From Acuticoccus sp. I52.16.1 (GTDB taxonomy: Bacteria > Pseudomonadota > Alphaproteobacteria > Rhizobiales > Amorphaceae), in assembly GCF_022865125.1 (NCBI RefSeq), contig NZ_CP094828.1, forward strand, positions 2,046,001 through 2,110,000: a DNA stretch of 64,000 bases, in the 5' to 3' direction. The first letter of the stretch is position 1, and each line of letters begins with the position of its first letter. Position numbers and translations under genes: made by a program. Under the pieces are notes generated by a model that was given only the letters and a program-made list of their open reading frames with translations, had not been told where the DNA came from and searched no databases. Shown here one piece after another: positions 1 through 8,375 of the stretch.

Positions 1-228
1 CACCGCGTCGACCCGGTCGGCGTGGGTGCCGAGGTCGGCAAGGTGCGCGGCGAGGTCCGGATTCGGCGTGCGGGTGGACGGGCCGAGACCGGGGTGCCAT
101 GGGAGGAGCACCGTCGGCACCGGCCAGGCGGTGCAGCCCCGGTGCTCCAGCGCGAACGTGATCGGGCGGAGACCCACCGCCCCACGCATCACCGTGGATG
201 AGATGGCCACCACCGTCTTGCCCTGCAT
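1..228 (-). CDS. pdxY: Pyridoxal kinase, N-terminal part (runs off the left edge)
   Basis: Only the first 76 codons are present; the gene continues beyond the window. The visible start reads MQGKTVVAISSTVMRGAVG, followed by ITFALEHRG and VPTVLLPWHPG. These match the N-terminal beta strand and substrate-binding segment of the PdxY/PdxK pyridoxal kinases, which phosphorylate pyridoxal in the B6 salvage pathway in the cytoplasm. The ATG at 226-228 is preceded by a GAGGA-type ribosome binding site. The gene diverges from the CoA-ester lyase gene with only about 73 bp between them, so both promoters must lie in that gap. The ATP-binding C-terminal half cannot be seen, so distinguishing PdxY from PdxK is uncertain. 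Confidence 0.75.
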   Translation of the reverse strand, partial: MQGKTVVAISSTVMRGAVGLRPITFALEHRGCTAWPVPTVLLPWHPGLGPSTRTPNPDLAAHLADLGTHADRVDAV

Positions 229-301
229 TGTCGTCCTCTTGCTCAACCCGTCGACGGGACGATAGCAGGGACGACCGCACCTTTCGCGGTCGGAGACGAA
301 A

Positions 302-1159
302 ATGCCGAAGCTGCGCCGAACCGTCCTCTACATTCCGGCCGACAATGCCCGCGCGCTCGCCAAGGCGGCGGAGCTGCCGGCCGATGCGGTCATCGTCGAC
401 CTCGAGGATGCCGTGGCGCCGGACCGCAAGGCCGCCGCCCGCGACGCCGCACGGCAGGCGGTGGAGACGCTGACGCCCCTGAAGGAGGTGGCGCTGCGCG
501 TCAACGGCGCCGACACCGAGTGGCACGCCCAGGACGTTGCCCTCGCGGCCGGCCTCGCCGTCCCGGTGGTGCTGCCGAAGGTGAAGACGGCGGACGACGT
601 CGCCCGGCTCGCCGCCGCCGCCGGCACGGTGTGGCCGATGCTGGAGACCGCCGAAGGGGTCTGGAACGCGCTGGCGATCGCGCGGGCGGCCGTCGCATCG
701 GGCGGCGGGGCGGCGGCGACCGCGCTTATCGTCGGCACCAACGATCTGGCGCTGGAGCTGGGCGCCGATCCGGGCGTGGACCGTGCCAACCTCGCCTTCG
801 CGCTGCAGGCGATCGTCCTGGCCGGGCGCGCGGCGGGGGCCGATGTGATCGACGGGGTGATGAACGACTTTCGCGACGAGGCGGGTCTGGTGGCCGAGGC
901 GAAGGCCGGCCGCGCGCTCGGCATGACCGGCAAGACGGTGATCCACCCGGCGCAGATCGGCCCGGTGAACGCCGCGTTCGCCCCCTCCGAGGGGGAGGTC
1001 GCGCACGCCCGCGCCGTGGTCGCCGCCATGGAGGAGGCCGACGCGGCGGGCCGCTCGGTCGCCACGCTGAACGGGCGCATGGTGGAGCGCCTGCACGCGG
1101 ACGCCGCGCGGCGGGTCCTCGCCCTCGCCGAGGCCGTCGCCGGGTCCGACGCTCCGTGA
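302..1159 (+). CDS. HpcH/HpaI-family CoA ester lyase (CitE-like)
   Basis: This 285-residue protein has the layout of the small CitE-like lyases of the HpcH/HpaI aldolase superfamily (malyl-CoA, citramalyl-CoA or similar acyl-CoA lyases, cytoplasmic TIM barrels). Visible marks are LYIPADN near residue 9, VIVDLEDAV at 30-38 with the metal-linked Glu35/Asp36, LRVNG at 65-69, VLPKVK near 90, METAEGV, GTNDLALELG, and IHPAQI near the C terminus. Length is normal for the short bacterial forms. The stop codon overlaps the GTG start of the exonuclease gene, so the two are probably co-transcribed, although the functions are unrelated. The exact acyl-CoA substrate cannot be told from the sequence. Confidence 0.88.
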   Translation: MPKLRRTVLYIPADNARALAKAAELPADAVIVDLEDAVAPDRKAAARDAARQAVETLTPLKEVALRVNGADTEWHAQDVALAAGLAVPVVLPKVKTADDVARLAAAAGTVWPMLETAEGVWNALAIARAAVASGGGAAATALIVGTNDLALELGADPGVDRANLAFALQAIVLAGRAAGADVIDGVMNDFRDEAGLVAEAKAGRALGMTGKTVIHPAQIGPVNAAFAPSEGEVAHARAVVAAMEEADAAGRSVATLNGRMVERLHADAARRVLALAEAVAGSDAP

Positions 1160-2073
1160 GCGGCGACAGCCCGGCCTGGGACGCCGCCGACGCCGCCGCC
1201 GCGAGCGACAGCCCCCGCACGCCGGAGAGCGGCACGACGGACGCCGTGCCCGCGCTCGACGCGCGCCCGCCGCTGACGGTGGTCACCTGGAACGTCAACT
1301 CCATCCGCGCGCGGGTCGAGCTCTTCGCCAAGATGGTGCGCAAGGTGAAGCCGGACGTGGTGCTCTTACAGGAGACCCGCTGCGCCGACGGGCAGTTTCC
1401 GATGAAGCCGATGCGCAGTCGGGGATTCAAGTACACCGCGCTCAACGGCGTCGGCGGCCATCACGGCGTCGCCATCCTCTCCAAGGTGCCGATCCTGGAC
1501 GTGACCGCCGACACATTGGGCGGCATCGACCACCCGCGTCACGTCTCGGCGGTGGTAGACTTCGGCGGCCCGATCCGTCTCCATTCCCTCTATATCCCGG
1601 CCGGTGGGGACGAGCCGGACACCGCGATCAACCCCAAGTTCGCCCACAAGCTCGCCTTCCTGGAGGAGATGCGAAGCTGGGGCCACCGGGCCGTCGCCGA
1701 GCCGGCGCTGCTGACCGGGGACTTCAACGTCGCGCCCTATCCGGACGACGTGTGGTCCCACAAGCAGCTCCTGAAGGTGGTGAGCCATACGCCGGTGGAG
1801 ACCGATGCGCTGGAGCGGGTGCGCGCCGAGCAGGGCTGGGTGGACGTCGTGCGCCGCGATCGCCCGGAACCGGAGAAGATCTACACCTGGTGGAGCTACC
1901 GCAATCCGGTATGGCCGGGGAACAATCGCGGCCGGCGGCTCGACCATGTCTGGGCCTCGCCGCAGATCGCGGACCGGGTGACCACCACGGTGCTGACCGA
2001 AGCGCGCGGATGGGAGAAGGCATCCGACCACGTGCCTCTGGTGGCGACGATCGCGCCCGCGGCCATCGGCTAA
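1156..2073 (+). CDS. xth: Exodeoxyribonuclease III (AP endonuclease)
   Basis: This is an ExoIII/Xth-type Mg-dependent AP endonuclease and 3'-5' exonuclease for base-excision repair. The catalytic motifs are all visible: VTWNVNSIRAR (Asn46), LLQETR, GDFNVAPYPDD (Asp/Asn), RRLDHVWAS and the terminal SDHVPLVA with the catalytic Asp-His. The GTG at 1156 overlaps the upstream TGA (GTGA), which favours it as the start; no ATG precedes the domain. This start gives an N-terminal Ala/Asp/Pro-rich extension of about 40 residues before the nuclease fold, which ordinary ExoIII lacks. It may be disordered, or the true start may be an undetected later codon. Total length is 305 residues. Confidence 0.92.
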   Translation: MSGDSPAWDAADAAAASDSPRTPESGTTDAVPALDARPPLTVVTWNVNSIRARVELFAKMVRKVKPDVVLLQETRCADGQFPMKPMRSRGFKYTALNGVGGHHGVAILSKVPILDVTADTLGGIDHPRHVSAVVDFGGPIRLHSLYIPAGGDEPDTAINPKFAHKLAFLEEMRSWGHRAVAEPALLTGDFNVAPYPDDVWSHKQLLKVVSHTPVETDALERVRAEQGWVDVVRRDRPEPEKIYTWWSYRNPVWPGNNRGRRLDHVWASPQIADRVTTTVLTEARGWEKASDHVPLVATIAPAAIG

Positions 2074-2075
2074 CG

Positions 2076-2957
2076 TCAGAACACCAACGAACGGTGGACC
2101 GCCGCGCCGGCGAAGGCGCCGTCCCCCACCGCCAGCGCCAGCGAGTGCGGCACGCGGGCGACGTCACCGCAGGCGAACGCGCCGGGCACCGTCGTCTCCT
2201 TCGTGGCGTCGGTGCGGATCTGGGTGCCGAAGGGCGTCTCCTCGATCTCGCAGCCCAGCTCGGACGCGACCGGCGACGACGGGGCGCTGACGGGGATCGT
2301 GAAGAGGCCCGCGAAGGCGAGCATTCGGCCGTCCTGCAACAGCACGTCGGCGGTGCCGCAGATGCGGGCGACGGGTGTCTCCTCCACCGCGACGCCATAC
2401 CGGTCGAGGCTGGCGCGGGCTTCGGCGTCGAGCGGCACGGCGCCGTTGGCCAGGAGCGTGACCCTGCCCCACTCGCTGGCCATTTCGGCCTGGTGGAGCG
2501 ACATCGCGCCCGCGCCGACGACGCCGATGGCGCCCTCGTCCAGCTCATAGCCGTGACAGTAGGGGCAATGGTAGACGCCGCGCCCCCAGCGCTCCGCGAT
2601 CCCCTCGACGGGCGGCAGCCTATCGCTCACCCCGGTGGCGAGGAGGATGCGCCGCGCCGCGTGCCGGCTCCCGTCGGCGGTGGTGGCGACAAAGGCGTCC
2701 TTCGCCCCGCTGGCGGCGGTCACCTCCCCCTCGTGGAAGGCGAGCGTCGGGTAGGCCTCCAGCTCGGCGCGGGCCCGGCGCGCGAACTCGGCGGGGTCGA
2801 CGCCGTCCTGGCCGAGGAAGCCGTGGGCGTGGCTGGCGAAGCGGTTGCGCCGCCGCCCGGCGTCGACGACGAGCACGCTGCGCCGGGCGCGCACGAGCTG
2901 CAAGGCGGCGGACAGGCCGGCATAGCTGCCGCCGATGACGAGAACGTCGTAGGTCAT
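2076..2957 (-). CDS. Thioredoxin-reductase-like NAD(P)/FAD-dependent oxidoreductase
   Basis: A 293-residue flavoprotein of the thioredoxin reductase fold. It opens with the FAD dinucleotide motif VLVIGGSYAGLSAA (6-19), has a redox pair CPYC at 131-134, a second nucleotide-binding motif GVVGAGAMS, and the FAD-binding GAFACGDVARV near the C terminus. The CPYC in the NAD(P) domain matches the TrxB-like family in which the disulfide is reduced by FADH2. The physiological partner is unknown, and no thioredoxin gene lies nearby. Starting at the ATG at 2955-2957, with a GAGGA site upstream, gives a clean N terminus directly on the FAD motif. The gene converges on xth with a 2-bp gap between the stops. 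Confidence 0.85.
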   Translation of the reverse strand: MTYDVLVIGGSYAGLSAALQLVRARRSVLVVDAGRRRNRFASHAHGFLGQDGVDPAEFARRARAELEAYPTLAFHEGEVTAASGAKDAFVATTADGSRHAARRILLATGVSDRLPPVEGIAERWGRGVYHCPYCHGYELDEGAIGVVGAGAMSLHQAEMASEWGRVTLLANGAVPLDAEARASLDRYGVAVEETPVARICGTADVLLQDGRMLAFAGLFTIPVSAPSSPVASELGCEIEETPFGTQIRTDATKETTVPGAFACGDVARVPHSLALAVGDGAFAGAAVHRSLVF

Positions 2958-2967
2958 GGGGTGGTCC

Positions 2968-3180
2968 TCATCGGCCCGGCTCGGACGCGGCGTGGAGCTG
3001 GGCATGCCGCAGCTCGGCGTGGCGACGGGCGAAGTCGGCCGCGAGGTCGGTGAGGGTGACGTGGGCGAAGCGCTCCAGGAGCAGCGCGACGCGGATGGCA
3101 AGCCGCCGTGCTCCGGCGGGCTCCGACGGGCAGCGGCGCGTGCCAAGGTTGGCCCGAAAGATGTAAGGTGAGCGGGTCAC
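2968..3180 (-). CDS. Possible small protein upstream of the TrxR-like gene
   Basis: A 70-codon frame with a GTG start ends 10 bp before the start of the flavoprotein gene on the same strand. The second half (residues 26-62) looks like a regular helix with alternating hydrophobic and charged residues. No family is recognised and no good ribosome binding site precedes the GTG. It occupies nearly the whole gap between the flavoprotein and xdhB, so it could be a real short co-transcribed gene, a remnant of a regulator, or chance. Confidence 0.25.
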   Translation of the reverse strand: MTRSPYIFRANLGTRRCPSEPAGARRLAIRVALLLERFAHVTLTDLAADFARRHAELRHAQLHAASEPGR

Positions 3181-3191
3181 TGGAGGGTCCG

Positions 3192-5558
3192 ATGAGCGAA
3201 GATGCGCTGCCGCGTTCCGCCGAGGGTCGGCTGATGCCCGACGCGCCCGTCCACCTCGCCGAGACGCCCGGCGTCGTCCACCGCTCCATCCGCCACGACT
3301 CGGGCGAGAAGCACGTCACCGGCCGCGCCATCTATGCCGACGACATTCCCGAGCCGGCCGCCCTCCTGCATGTCCACATCGCCTACGCCACCTTCGCCTG
3401 CGGCTCGCTGATGGCCGACATCGCCCCGGTGCGCACAGCGCCCGGCGTCGTCGCCGTACTGACGGGGGAGGACGTGCCGGGCGAGAACAACGTCGGCCCG
3501 GTGAAGCACGACGAGATCATGTTGGCGCTCGTCGGCGGGCGGGCGGAGGTGATGGTCGAGGGGCAGGCGCTGTTCGCCGTGGTCGCCACCTCGCGCCGTG
3601 CCGCACGGGCGGCGGCGAGGCTCGCGGTGATCGACGCGGCGCCGCGGCCGGCGATCGTCACGATCGAGGATGCCGTCGCCGCCGGAGCCGACAAGGTGGA
3701 CGACAGCTACCGCATGGCCCGTGGCGACGCGGCGGCGGCGATCGCATCCGCGCCGCGCCGGGCTGCCGGACGCATGGTCATCGGCGGGCAGGAGCACTTC
3801 GCGCTGGAGAGTCAGATCGCGGTCGCGACGCCGGGCGAGGACGACGACATGCACGTCGTCTCCTCCAACCAGCATCCCTCGGAGTGCCAGGAGGTGGTCG
3901 CGCGCGTGCTGGGCACTCCCAACAACGCGGTGACGGTGGAGGTGCGGCGCCTGGGCGGCGGGTTCGGCGGCAAGGAAACGCAGGGGAACCTGTGCGCCGC
4001 GGTGGCGGCGCTCGCGGCCCGCCACACCGGGCGCCCCGCCAAGGTGCGGCTCGACCGGGACGACGACTTCGTCATGACCGGCAAGCGGCACGACTTCATC
4101 ATCGAATACGAGGTCGGCTTCGACGAGGCGGGCAAGCTGCTGGGCGTCGCGTTCGTGCAGCACGCGCGATGCGGCTGGTCGCTCGACCTCAGCCGCGCGA
4201 TCTGCGACCGGGCGATGTTCCACGCCGACAACGCCTATTGGATCCCCGCGCTCGACGTCGTGTCCCACCGCTGGCGCACCAACACCGTCTCCAACACGGC
4301 CTATCGCGGGTTCGGCGGGCCCCAGGGAATGGTCGGCATCGAGCGCGTGATCGAGCATGTCGCCGCAGAGCTCGACATGGACCCGCTGGCGGTGCGCCGG
4401 GCCAACCTCTACCGCGCCTCAGCGCCCGCGGCCGAGCGCACGACCCACTACGGCATGGAGGTGGAGGACGCCGTCGCCGCGCCGATCATCGACGACCTCG
4501 TCGCGCGCTCGCAATACGAGCGGCGGCGGGCGGAGATCGCGGCCTGGAACGAAGCGTCGCCGGTGCTGAAACGGGGTATCGCGCTGACGCCGGTGAAGTT
4601 CGGCATCTCGTTCACGACGACCTTCCTCAACCAGGCCGGCGCGCTGGTGCATGTCTACAAGGACGGCTCCGTGATGATCAATCACGGCGGCATCGAGATG
4701 GGTCAGGGGGTGTACATCAAGGTCGCGCAGGTGGCGGCGGACGCGTTCGGCGTGCCGCTGTCGGACGTGAAGATCACCGCCACCCGGACCGACAAGGTGC
4801 CCAACACCTCCGCCACCGCCGCCTCCTCCGGCGCGGACATGAACGCGATGGCCGCGCTCGACGCCTGCGAGCGGATCAAGGCGCGGCTGGTAGCGTTCGC
4901 GGCCGAGCGCGCGGGGGCGGAGCCGGGCCCCGCGCGGTTCGAGGGCGGGACGGTGGCGGTCGCCGGGGAGCGGCTGGCGTTCGGCGAGCTGGTGCGCGAC
5001 GCCTACATGGCGCGGGTCTCGCTCTCGGCGAGCGGGCACTACGCGACGCCGAAGATCCACTGGGACCGCGAGAAGGCGACCGGCCGCCCCTTCTACTACT
5101 TCGCCTACGGCGCCGCCGTCACCGAAGCCGCGATCGACACGCTGACCGGCGAGACGCGCCTCCTGCGGGCCGACATTCTGCACGACTGCGGCCGTTCGCT
5201 GAACCCGGCGGTGGACCTCGGCCAGATCGAAGGCGGCTATGTCCAGGGCTGCGGCTGGCTTCTGACTGAGGAGCTGGTCTGGTCGGCGGACGGGCGCCTG
5301 CTGACGCACGCCCCATCGACCTACAAGATCCCCTGCGCCTCCGACCGGCCGATCGACCTCCGGGCCGAGATCTGGGCGCCGGGGGAGAACCGCGAGCTGA
5401 CCGTCCGCCGCTCCAAGGCGGTCGGCGAGCCGCCGTTCATGCTGGCGATCTCCGCGCACCAGGCCGTCGCCGCCGCTGTCGCCGCGGCCGCCGGCGGCTG
5501 GCGCCCGCTCGACGCTCCGGCGACGCCGGAGTGCGTGCTGATGGCGCTCGCGCGCTGA
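3192..5558 (+). CDS. xdhB: Xanthine dehydrogenase, molybdenum-binding large subunit
   Basis: This 788-residue protein is the XdhB subunit, which oxidises hypoxanthine/xanthine to urate at a molybdopterin site in the cytoplasm. Features include the N-terminal GEKHVTGRAIYADD, the cofactor loop GGGFGGKE (catalytic-site Glu), WRTN plus AYRGFGGPQG (the Arg that binds the purine), IEMGQG, and near the C terminus KAVGEPPF, whose Glu is the general base of xanthine dehydrogenases. Length matches the usual XdhB. The ATG at 3192 has a GGAGGG site upstream. The FAD/2Fe-2S small subunit XdhA, normally just upstream, is absent; the upstream neighbour points the other way. XdhC, the cofactor-insertion factor, lies 5.4 kb downstream. 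Confidence 0.92.
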   Translation: MSEDALPRSAEGRLMPDAPVHLAETPGVVHRSIRHDSGEKHVTGRAIYADDIPEPAALLHVHIAYATFACGSLMADIAPVRTAPGVVAVLTGEDVPGENNVGPVKHDEIMLALVGGRAEVMVEGQALFAVVATSRRAARAAARLAVIDAAPRPAIVTIEDAVAAGADKVDDSYRMARGDAAAAIASAPRRAAGRMVIGGQEHFALESQIAVATPGEDDDMHVVSSNQHPSECQEVVARVLGTPNNAVTVEVRRLGGGFGGKETQGNLCAAVAALAARHTGRPAKVRLDRDDDFVMTGKRHDFIIEYEVGFDEAGKLLGVAFVQHARCGWSLDLSRAICDRAMFHADNAYWIPALDVVSHRWRTNTVSNTAYRGFGGPQGMVGIERVIEHVAAELDMDPLAVRRANLYRASAPAAERTTHYGMEVEDAVAAPIIDDLVARSQYERRRAEIAAWNEASPVLKRGIALTPVKFGISFTTTFLNQAGALVHVYKDGSVMINHGGIEMGQGVYIKVAQVAADAFGVPLSDVKITATRTDKVPNTSATAASSGADMNAMAALDACERIKARLVAFAAERAGAEPGPARFEGGTVAVAGERLAFGELVRDAYMARVSLSASGHYATPKIHWDREKATGRPFYYFAYGAAVTEAAIDTLTGETRLLRADILHDCGRSLNPAVDLGQIEGGYVQGCGWLLTEELVWSADGRLLTHAPSTYKIPCASDRPIDLRAEIWAPGENRELTVRRSKAVGEPPFMLAISAHQAVAAAVAAAAGGWRPLDAPATPECVLMALAR

Positions 5559-5589
5559 GAGAACGCCGGCGCGGGCGGAACCGTCCGGC

Positions 5590-5627
5590 GACGAAAAACG
5601 CCGGATCGGGGTCGGACCGATCCGGCG
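5590..5627 (-). terminator. Rho-independent terminator of the 5727-7079 gene
   Basis: A perfect 11-bp stem (CGCCGGATCGG, 5599-5609, with CCGATCCGGCG, 5617-5627) closes a 7-base loop. On the minus strand it is followed by TTTTTCG, giving a typical intrinsic terminator about 100 bp after the phytase-like gene. On the plus strand it could still impede read-through from xdhB but lacks a T-run there. Confidence 0.8.
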
Positions 5628-5726
5628 GCATGCGCACGGCCCGGGCGGTGCGCAGACGAGATATCCGGGCCGGCCGACGCGCCCGCTGAGGCGCGCCGGT
5701 GGCGTGCCGGCCCGGCGACCGCGGCC

Positions 5727-7079
5727 TTATTCGGCCGCGAGCAGCTCCGGCACCGCGAGGAGCAGGAACTCGTTGGCGGCCGGCGCGTCGAGCCGGCGGC
5801 CCGACGAGAACGGCAGGTTGTTGTCGTTGGCGACGATGATGTGCGTGTCGTCGACCTTCATGACGTCCTCGATCGTGAAGAACGGCATCGTGTACTTGCC
5901 GGTGAGGTCACGCGCGGCGGCGGTCTCGAGGCGGGCGATGCCGTCCGGATCGGCGATGTCCATCAGATCGATGTGGCCGATGCGGCGGACCGTGCCGTCC
6001 TCGTGGACGTCGGACATGTCGACCAGGACGACGCGCTTGACCATCGCCGGGGCGGGGAAGCAGTCGGCGGTCGGCTCGCCCTCGCACTTCAGCGACGGGT
6101 CACCCTCGCCGTTGTCACGCTCGATCACCAGGGCGCGGGTCTCGTCGATGAAGTTGAAATCGCCGATCGCGGTGGCCCCTTCGGCGAGCGGGAACTTCAC
6201 CACGTCGCCGGTCCACTCTCTGGTCTTCGGATCGAACGCCATCACCGTGAGCGCGTTCTCGCCCGAGCCCAGCAGCGGCTTCTCCAGCATCGCCCACAGG
6301 AGGCCGGTGCCCGGCTGCAACGCCATGCCCTCGTAACCGCCGGAGCGGGCCGACTGGTAGTCCTTGCCCTCTTCGGCCGGGATCCGCAGCGCCGGATGGT
6401 CCGGGCTCCGGATCTCCTCGCCGTTCAGCATGGTCGGGTAGACGCCCTTCACCACACCGTCGAGGCCGGCCTCGATGAGGTAGGGGCCGAACTCCTCGCC
6501 GATCCACAGCGTCCCGTCGACGAGCTGGATCGACTCGAGGTCGAAGTCGGCGCCGGTGAGGTAGCGCTCGGCGGTGCCCTCATAGGCGATGCGGAACGGC
6601 ACGACCTTGTCTGGGTCCTTCAGGAAGATCGTCTCGCGGGCGACGTCGCCGGTCTCCCAGTCGGGGTTGATCTTGTGGAAGAAGAGCAGCGCGTCGGGCG
6701 AGTTGAGCTTCGAGCCGAAGCCGTTGTCCGTCAGCGCGATGATCGAGCCGTCCTCCGCGCGCTCCATCGCGAAGCCGGAGAAGCCCTGCACCGGCTGCCC
6801 CTCGAACGGGAAGGAGAGGCCGGTGCCGCGCTTGCCGTGCAGGCCGCCGGTATCGCCCTCGACCGTGCCAGGCGCGTCGACGCGGGCGCTGCCGGCGGCG
6901 AATTTGCCGGAGACCTGCGCGTCGGCCGGGGCGTCGGCGGGCGCGGGGATGATGGTGTTGGCCTCCAGCACCGCATGACCGGCGAGGGTCGCGGGGAAGG
7001 TCTTGCCGACGACGTCGTCGGCCTGCGCGAGAACGGGCGCGGTGAGAAGCGCGACGAGCGCAACGGACAGGCGGAGCAT
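5727..7079 (-). CDS. Secreted esterase-like activity of phytase family protein
   Basis: A 450-residue exported protein. The first 21 residues form a signal peptide ending VLAQADD. The rest resembles the 'esterase-like activity of phytase' family, a beta-propeller-type periplasmic domain: GFSGFAMERAEDGSIIALTDNGFG, FDLESIQLVDGTLWIGEEFGPYL, GYEGMALQPGTG, LVIERDNGEGDPS and IIVANDNNLPFS. Biochemical activity is not established for most of the family. It is transcribed divergently from the TRAP operon across a 319-bp region and has its own terminator. A second, shorter member of the same family lies at 35206-36348. Confidence 0.83.
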   Translation of the reverse strand: MLRLSVALVALLTAPVLAQADDVVGKTFPATLAGHAVLEANTIIPAPADAPADAQVSGKFAAGSARVDAPGTVEGDTGGLHGKRGTGLSFPFEGQPVQGFSGFAMERAEDGSIIALTDNGFGSKLNSPDALLFFHKINPDWETGDVARETIFLKDPDKVVPFRIAYEGTAERYLTGADFDLESIQLVDGTLWIGEEFGPYLIEAGLDGVVKGVYPTMLNGEEIRSPDHPALRIPAEEGKDYQSARSGGYEGMALQPGTGLLWAMLEKPLLGSGENALTVMAFDPKTREWTGDVVKFPLAEGATAIGDFNFIDETRALVIERDNGEGDPSLKCEGEPTADCFPAPAMVKRVVLVDMSDVHEDGTVRRIGHIDLMDIADPDGIARLETAAARDLTGKYTMPFFTIEDVMKVDDTHIIVANDNNLPFSSGRRLDAPAANEFLLLAVPELLAAE

Positions 7080-7398
7080 AACAACCTCGTGATCGTTGAC
7101 TGGTCAGGCACCTACGCCGGCGACAAGACGAGGCGATGAAGGGTTTTTGACGTTTCGCTGACGCGCCGTTTGGGGTTCGCCCGTGTTCGGACGGCGCGCA
7201 ATGCCGCCGGAGCCCGCGACCGCGGGGCGGACGAAGGCCCGGCATGGCGGCATTCGTCGCGGCGAGAGGCCATCCCCCTGATTCTTCTACCCTGCGGCGT
7301 GAGGCATAACGAAATCCTGTTGAGATATAGGCGCGGACGTCATAGGGTCCGCGTCAAAGAACGGCCGAAGCCGTCCATCCCAGGGAGGAACGGAAATA
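7080..7398. other. 319-bp divergent intergenic region before the TRAP operon
   Basis: No supportable gene is present. It must hold the promoters of the phytase-like gene (minus) and dctP (plus). A possible plus promoter reads TTGAGA at 7321-7326 with CATAGG at 7342-7347, spacing 15, which is poor. The clearest element is the inverted repeat at 7333-7354, listed separately. A strong GGGAGG ribosome binding site lies at about 7382. Confidence 0.5.
7333..7354. promoter_or_regulatory. Inverted repeat CGCGGAC-N8-GTCCGCG upstream of dctP
   Basis: Two perfect 7-bp arms (7333-7339 and 7348-7354) are separated by 8 bases, about 45 bp before the dctP start. The size and spacing fit a dimeric repressor or activator operator, and it overlaps the weak candidate -10 box. 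No regulator gene lies beside the operon, so the binding protein is unknown. Confidence 0.4.
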
Positions 7399-8370
7399 AT
7401 GATTATCCGCACTATTCTTGCGGCGTCCGCCGCTGCGATCGCGTTCGCGCCGATGACCGCGTCGGCCCAGACGATGCTGAAATTCGCGCACGTCTACGAA
7501 TCGAGCGAGCCGTACCACACGTGCGCCGTGGCGGCGTCCGACAAGCTCCTCGCCGCGACCGACGATCGCTACGGCATCGAGGTCTTCCCCGCGTCCTCGC
7601 TGGGCAAGGAAGTCGACATCAACGAGGGCCTCGGCCTCGGCACGGTCGACATCATCTATACCGGCCAGCTCTTCGCCGGTCGCGCGTATGGGCCGATCGC
7701 CATCGGCGGCGCCCCGTTCATGTTCCGCGACTACGAGCATTGGGATCACTTCCGAAACTCGGACCTCTTCAAGGAGCTGAGCCAGGGCTACGAGGACGCG
7801 ACCGGCAACCACATCGTGTCGCTGACCTATTACGGCGCCCGCCACGTCACCTCGAACAAGCCGATCCTCAAGCCCGAAGACATGAAGGGCCTCAAGATCC
7901 GCGTGCCGAACGCGCCGCTCTACATGATGTTCCCCCGCGCGACCGGCGCCAATCCGACGCCGATCGCCTTCGCCGAGGTCTACCTGGCGCTGCAGCAGGG
8001 CACGGTGGACGCGCAGGAGAACCCGCTGCCGACCATCCAGGCCAAGAAGTTCTACGAGGTGCAGGACGACATCAACCTCACCGGCCACATCACCGACGCG
8101 CTCCTGACCATCGTCGGCGGGCCGACGTGGAACCAGCTGTCCGACGAGGACAAAGCGGCGCTCTCCACCGTGCTGGAGGAGACGGCCGACTGCGCCACCC
8201 AGCAGATCATCGACAAGGAGAACGAGCTGGCGGCCTGGTTCAAGGAGCAGGGCGTGACCGTGAACGAGGTCGACCGCGGCCCGTTCATCGAGGCGACGAA
8301 GGCCATGCATAACGGCGACATGGCCACCTGGGATCAGGAGACCTACGACCGCCTTCAGGCGATCAAGTAG
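7399..8370 (+). CDS. dctP: TRAP transporter solute-binding protein (DctP family)
   Basis: A 323-residue periplasmic binding protein. The signal peptide occupies residues 1-23 (ending TASAQ). The mature part has the DctP family pattern: LKFAHVYES at the start, EVFPASSLGKEVDINEGLGLG, IIYTGQL, and MKGLKIRVPNAPLY with the conserved Arg that binds a carboxylate, then LQQGTVDAQENPLP. It delivers substrate to the DctQM membrane pair at 8840 and 10866. The substrate is unknown. Co-location with xdhC, guaD and uraD suggests a purine- or ureide-derived acid, but that is inference. The gene is preceded by GGGAGG and is followed after 5 bp by the GFA gene. Confidence 0.93.
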   Translation: MIIRTILAASAAAIAFAPMTASAQTMLKFAHVYESSEPYHTCAVAASDKLLAATDDRYGIEVFPASSLGKEVDINEGLGLGTVDIIYTGQLFAGRAYGPIAIGGAPFMFRDYEHWDHFRNSDLFKELSQGYEDATGNHIVSLTYYGARHVTSNKPILKPEDMKGLKIRVPNAPLYMMFPRATGANPTPIAFAEVYLALQQGTVDAQENPLPTIQAKKFYEVQDDINLTGHITDALLTIVGGPTWNQLSDEDKAALSTVLEETADCATQQIIDKENELAAWFKEQGVTVNEVDRGPFIEATKAMHNGDMATWDQETYDRLQAIK

Positions 8371-8375
8371 GCTCG

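Noticed and set aside
520-1155. Long open frame overlapping the CoA lyase gene ahead of xth
   Set aside because: It is Arg/Gly-rich shadow coding from a GC-rich gene; the real xth domain starts after 1270 and the GTG at 1156 is a natural start.
2958-3191. Possible remnant of xdhA upstream of xdhB
   Set aside because: No 2Fe-2S cysteine motif or FAD-domain sequence was found in any frame here.
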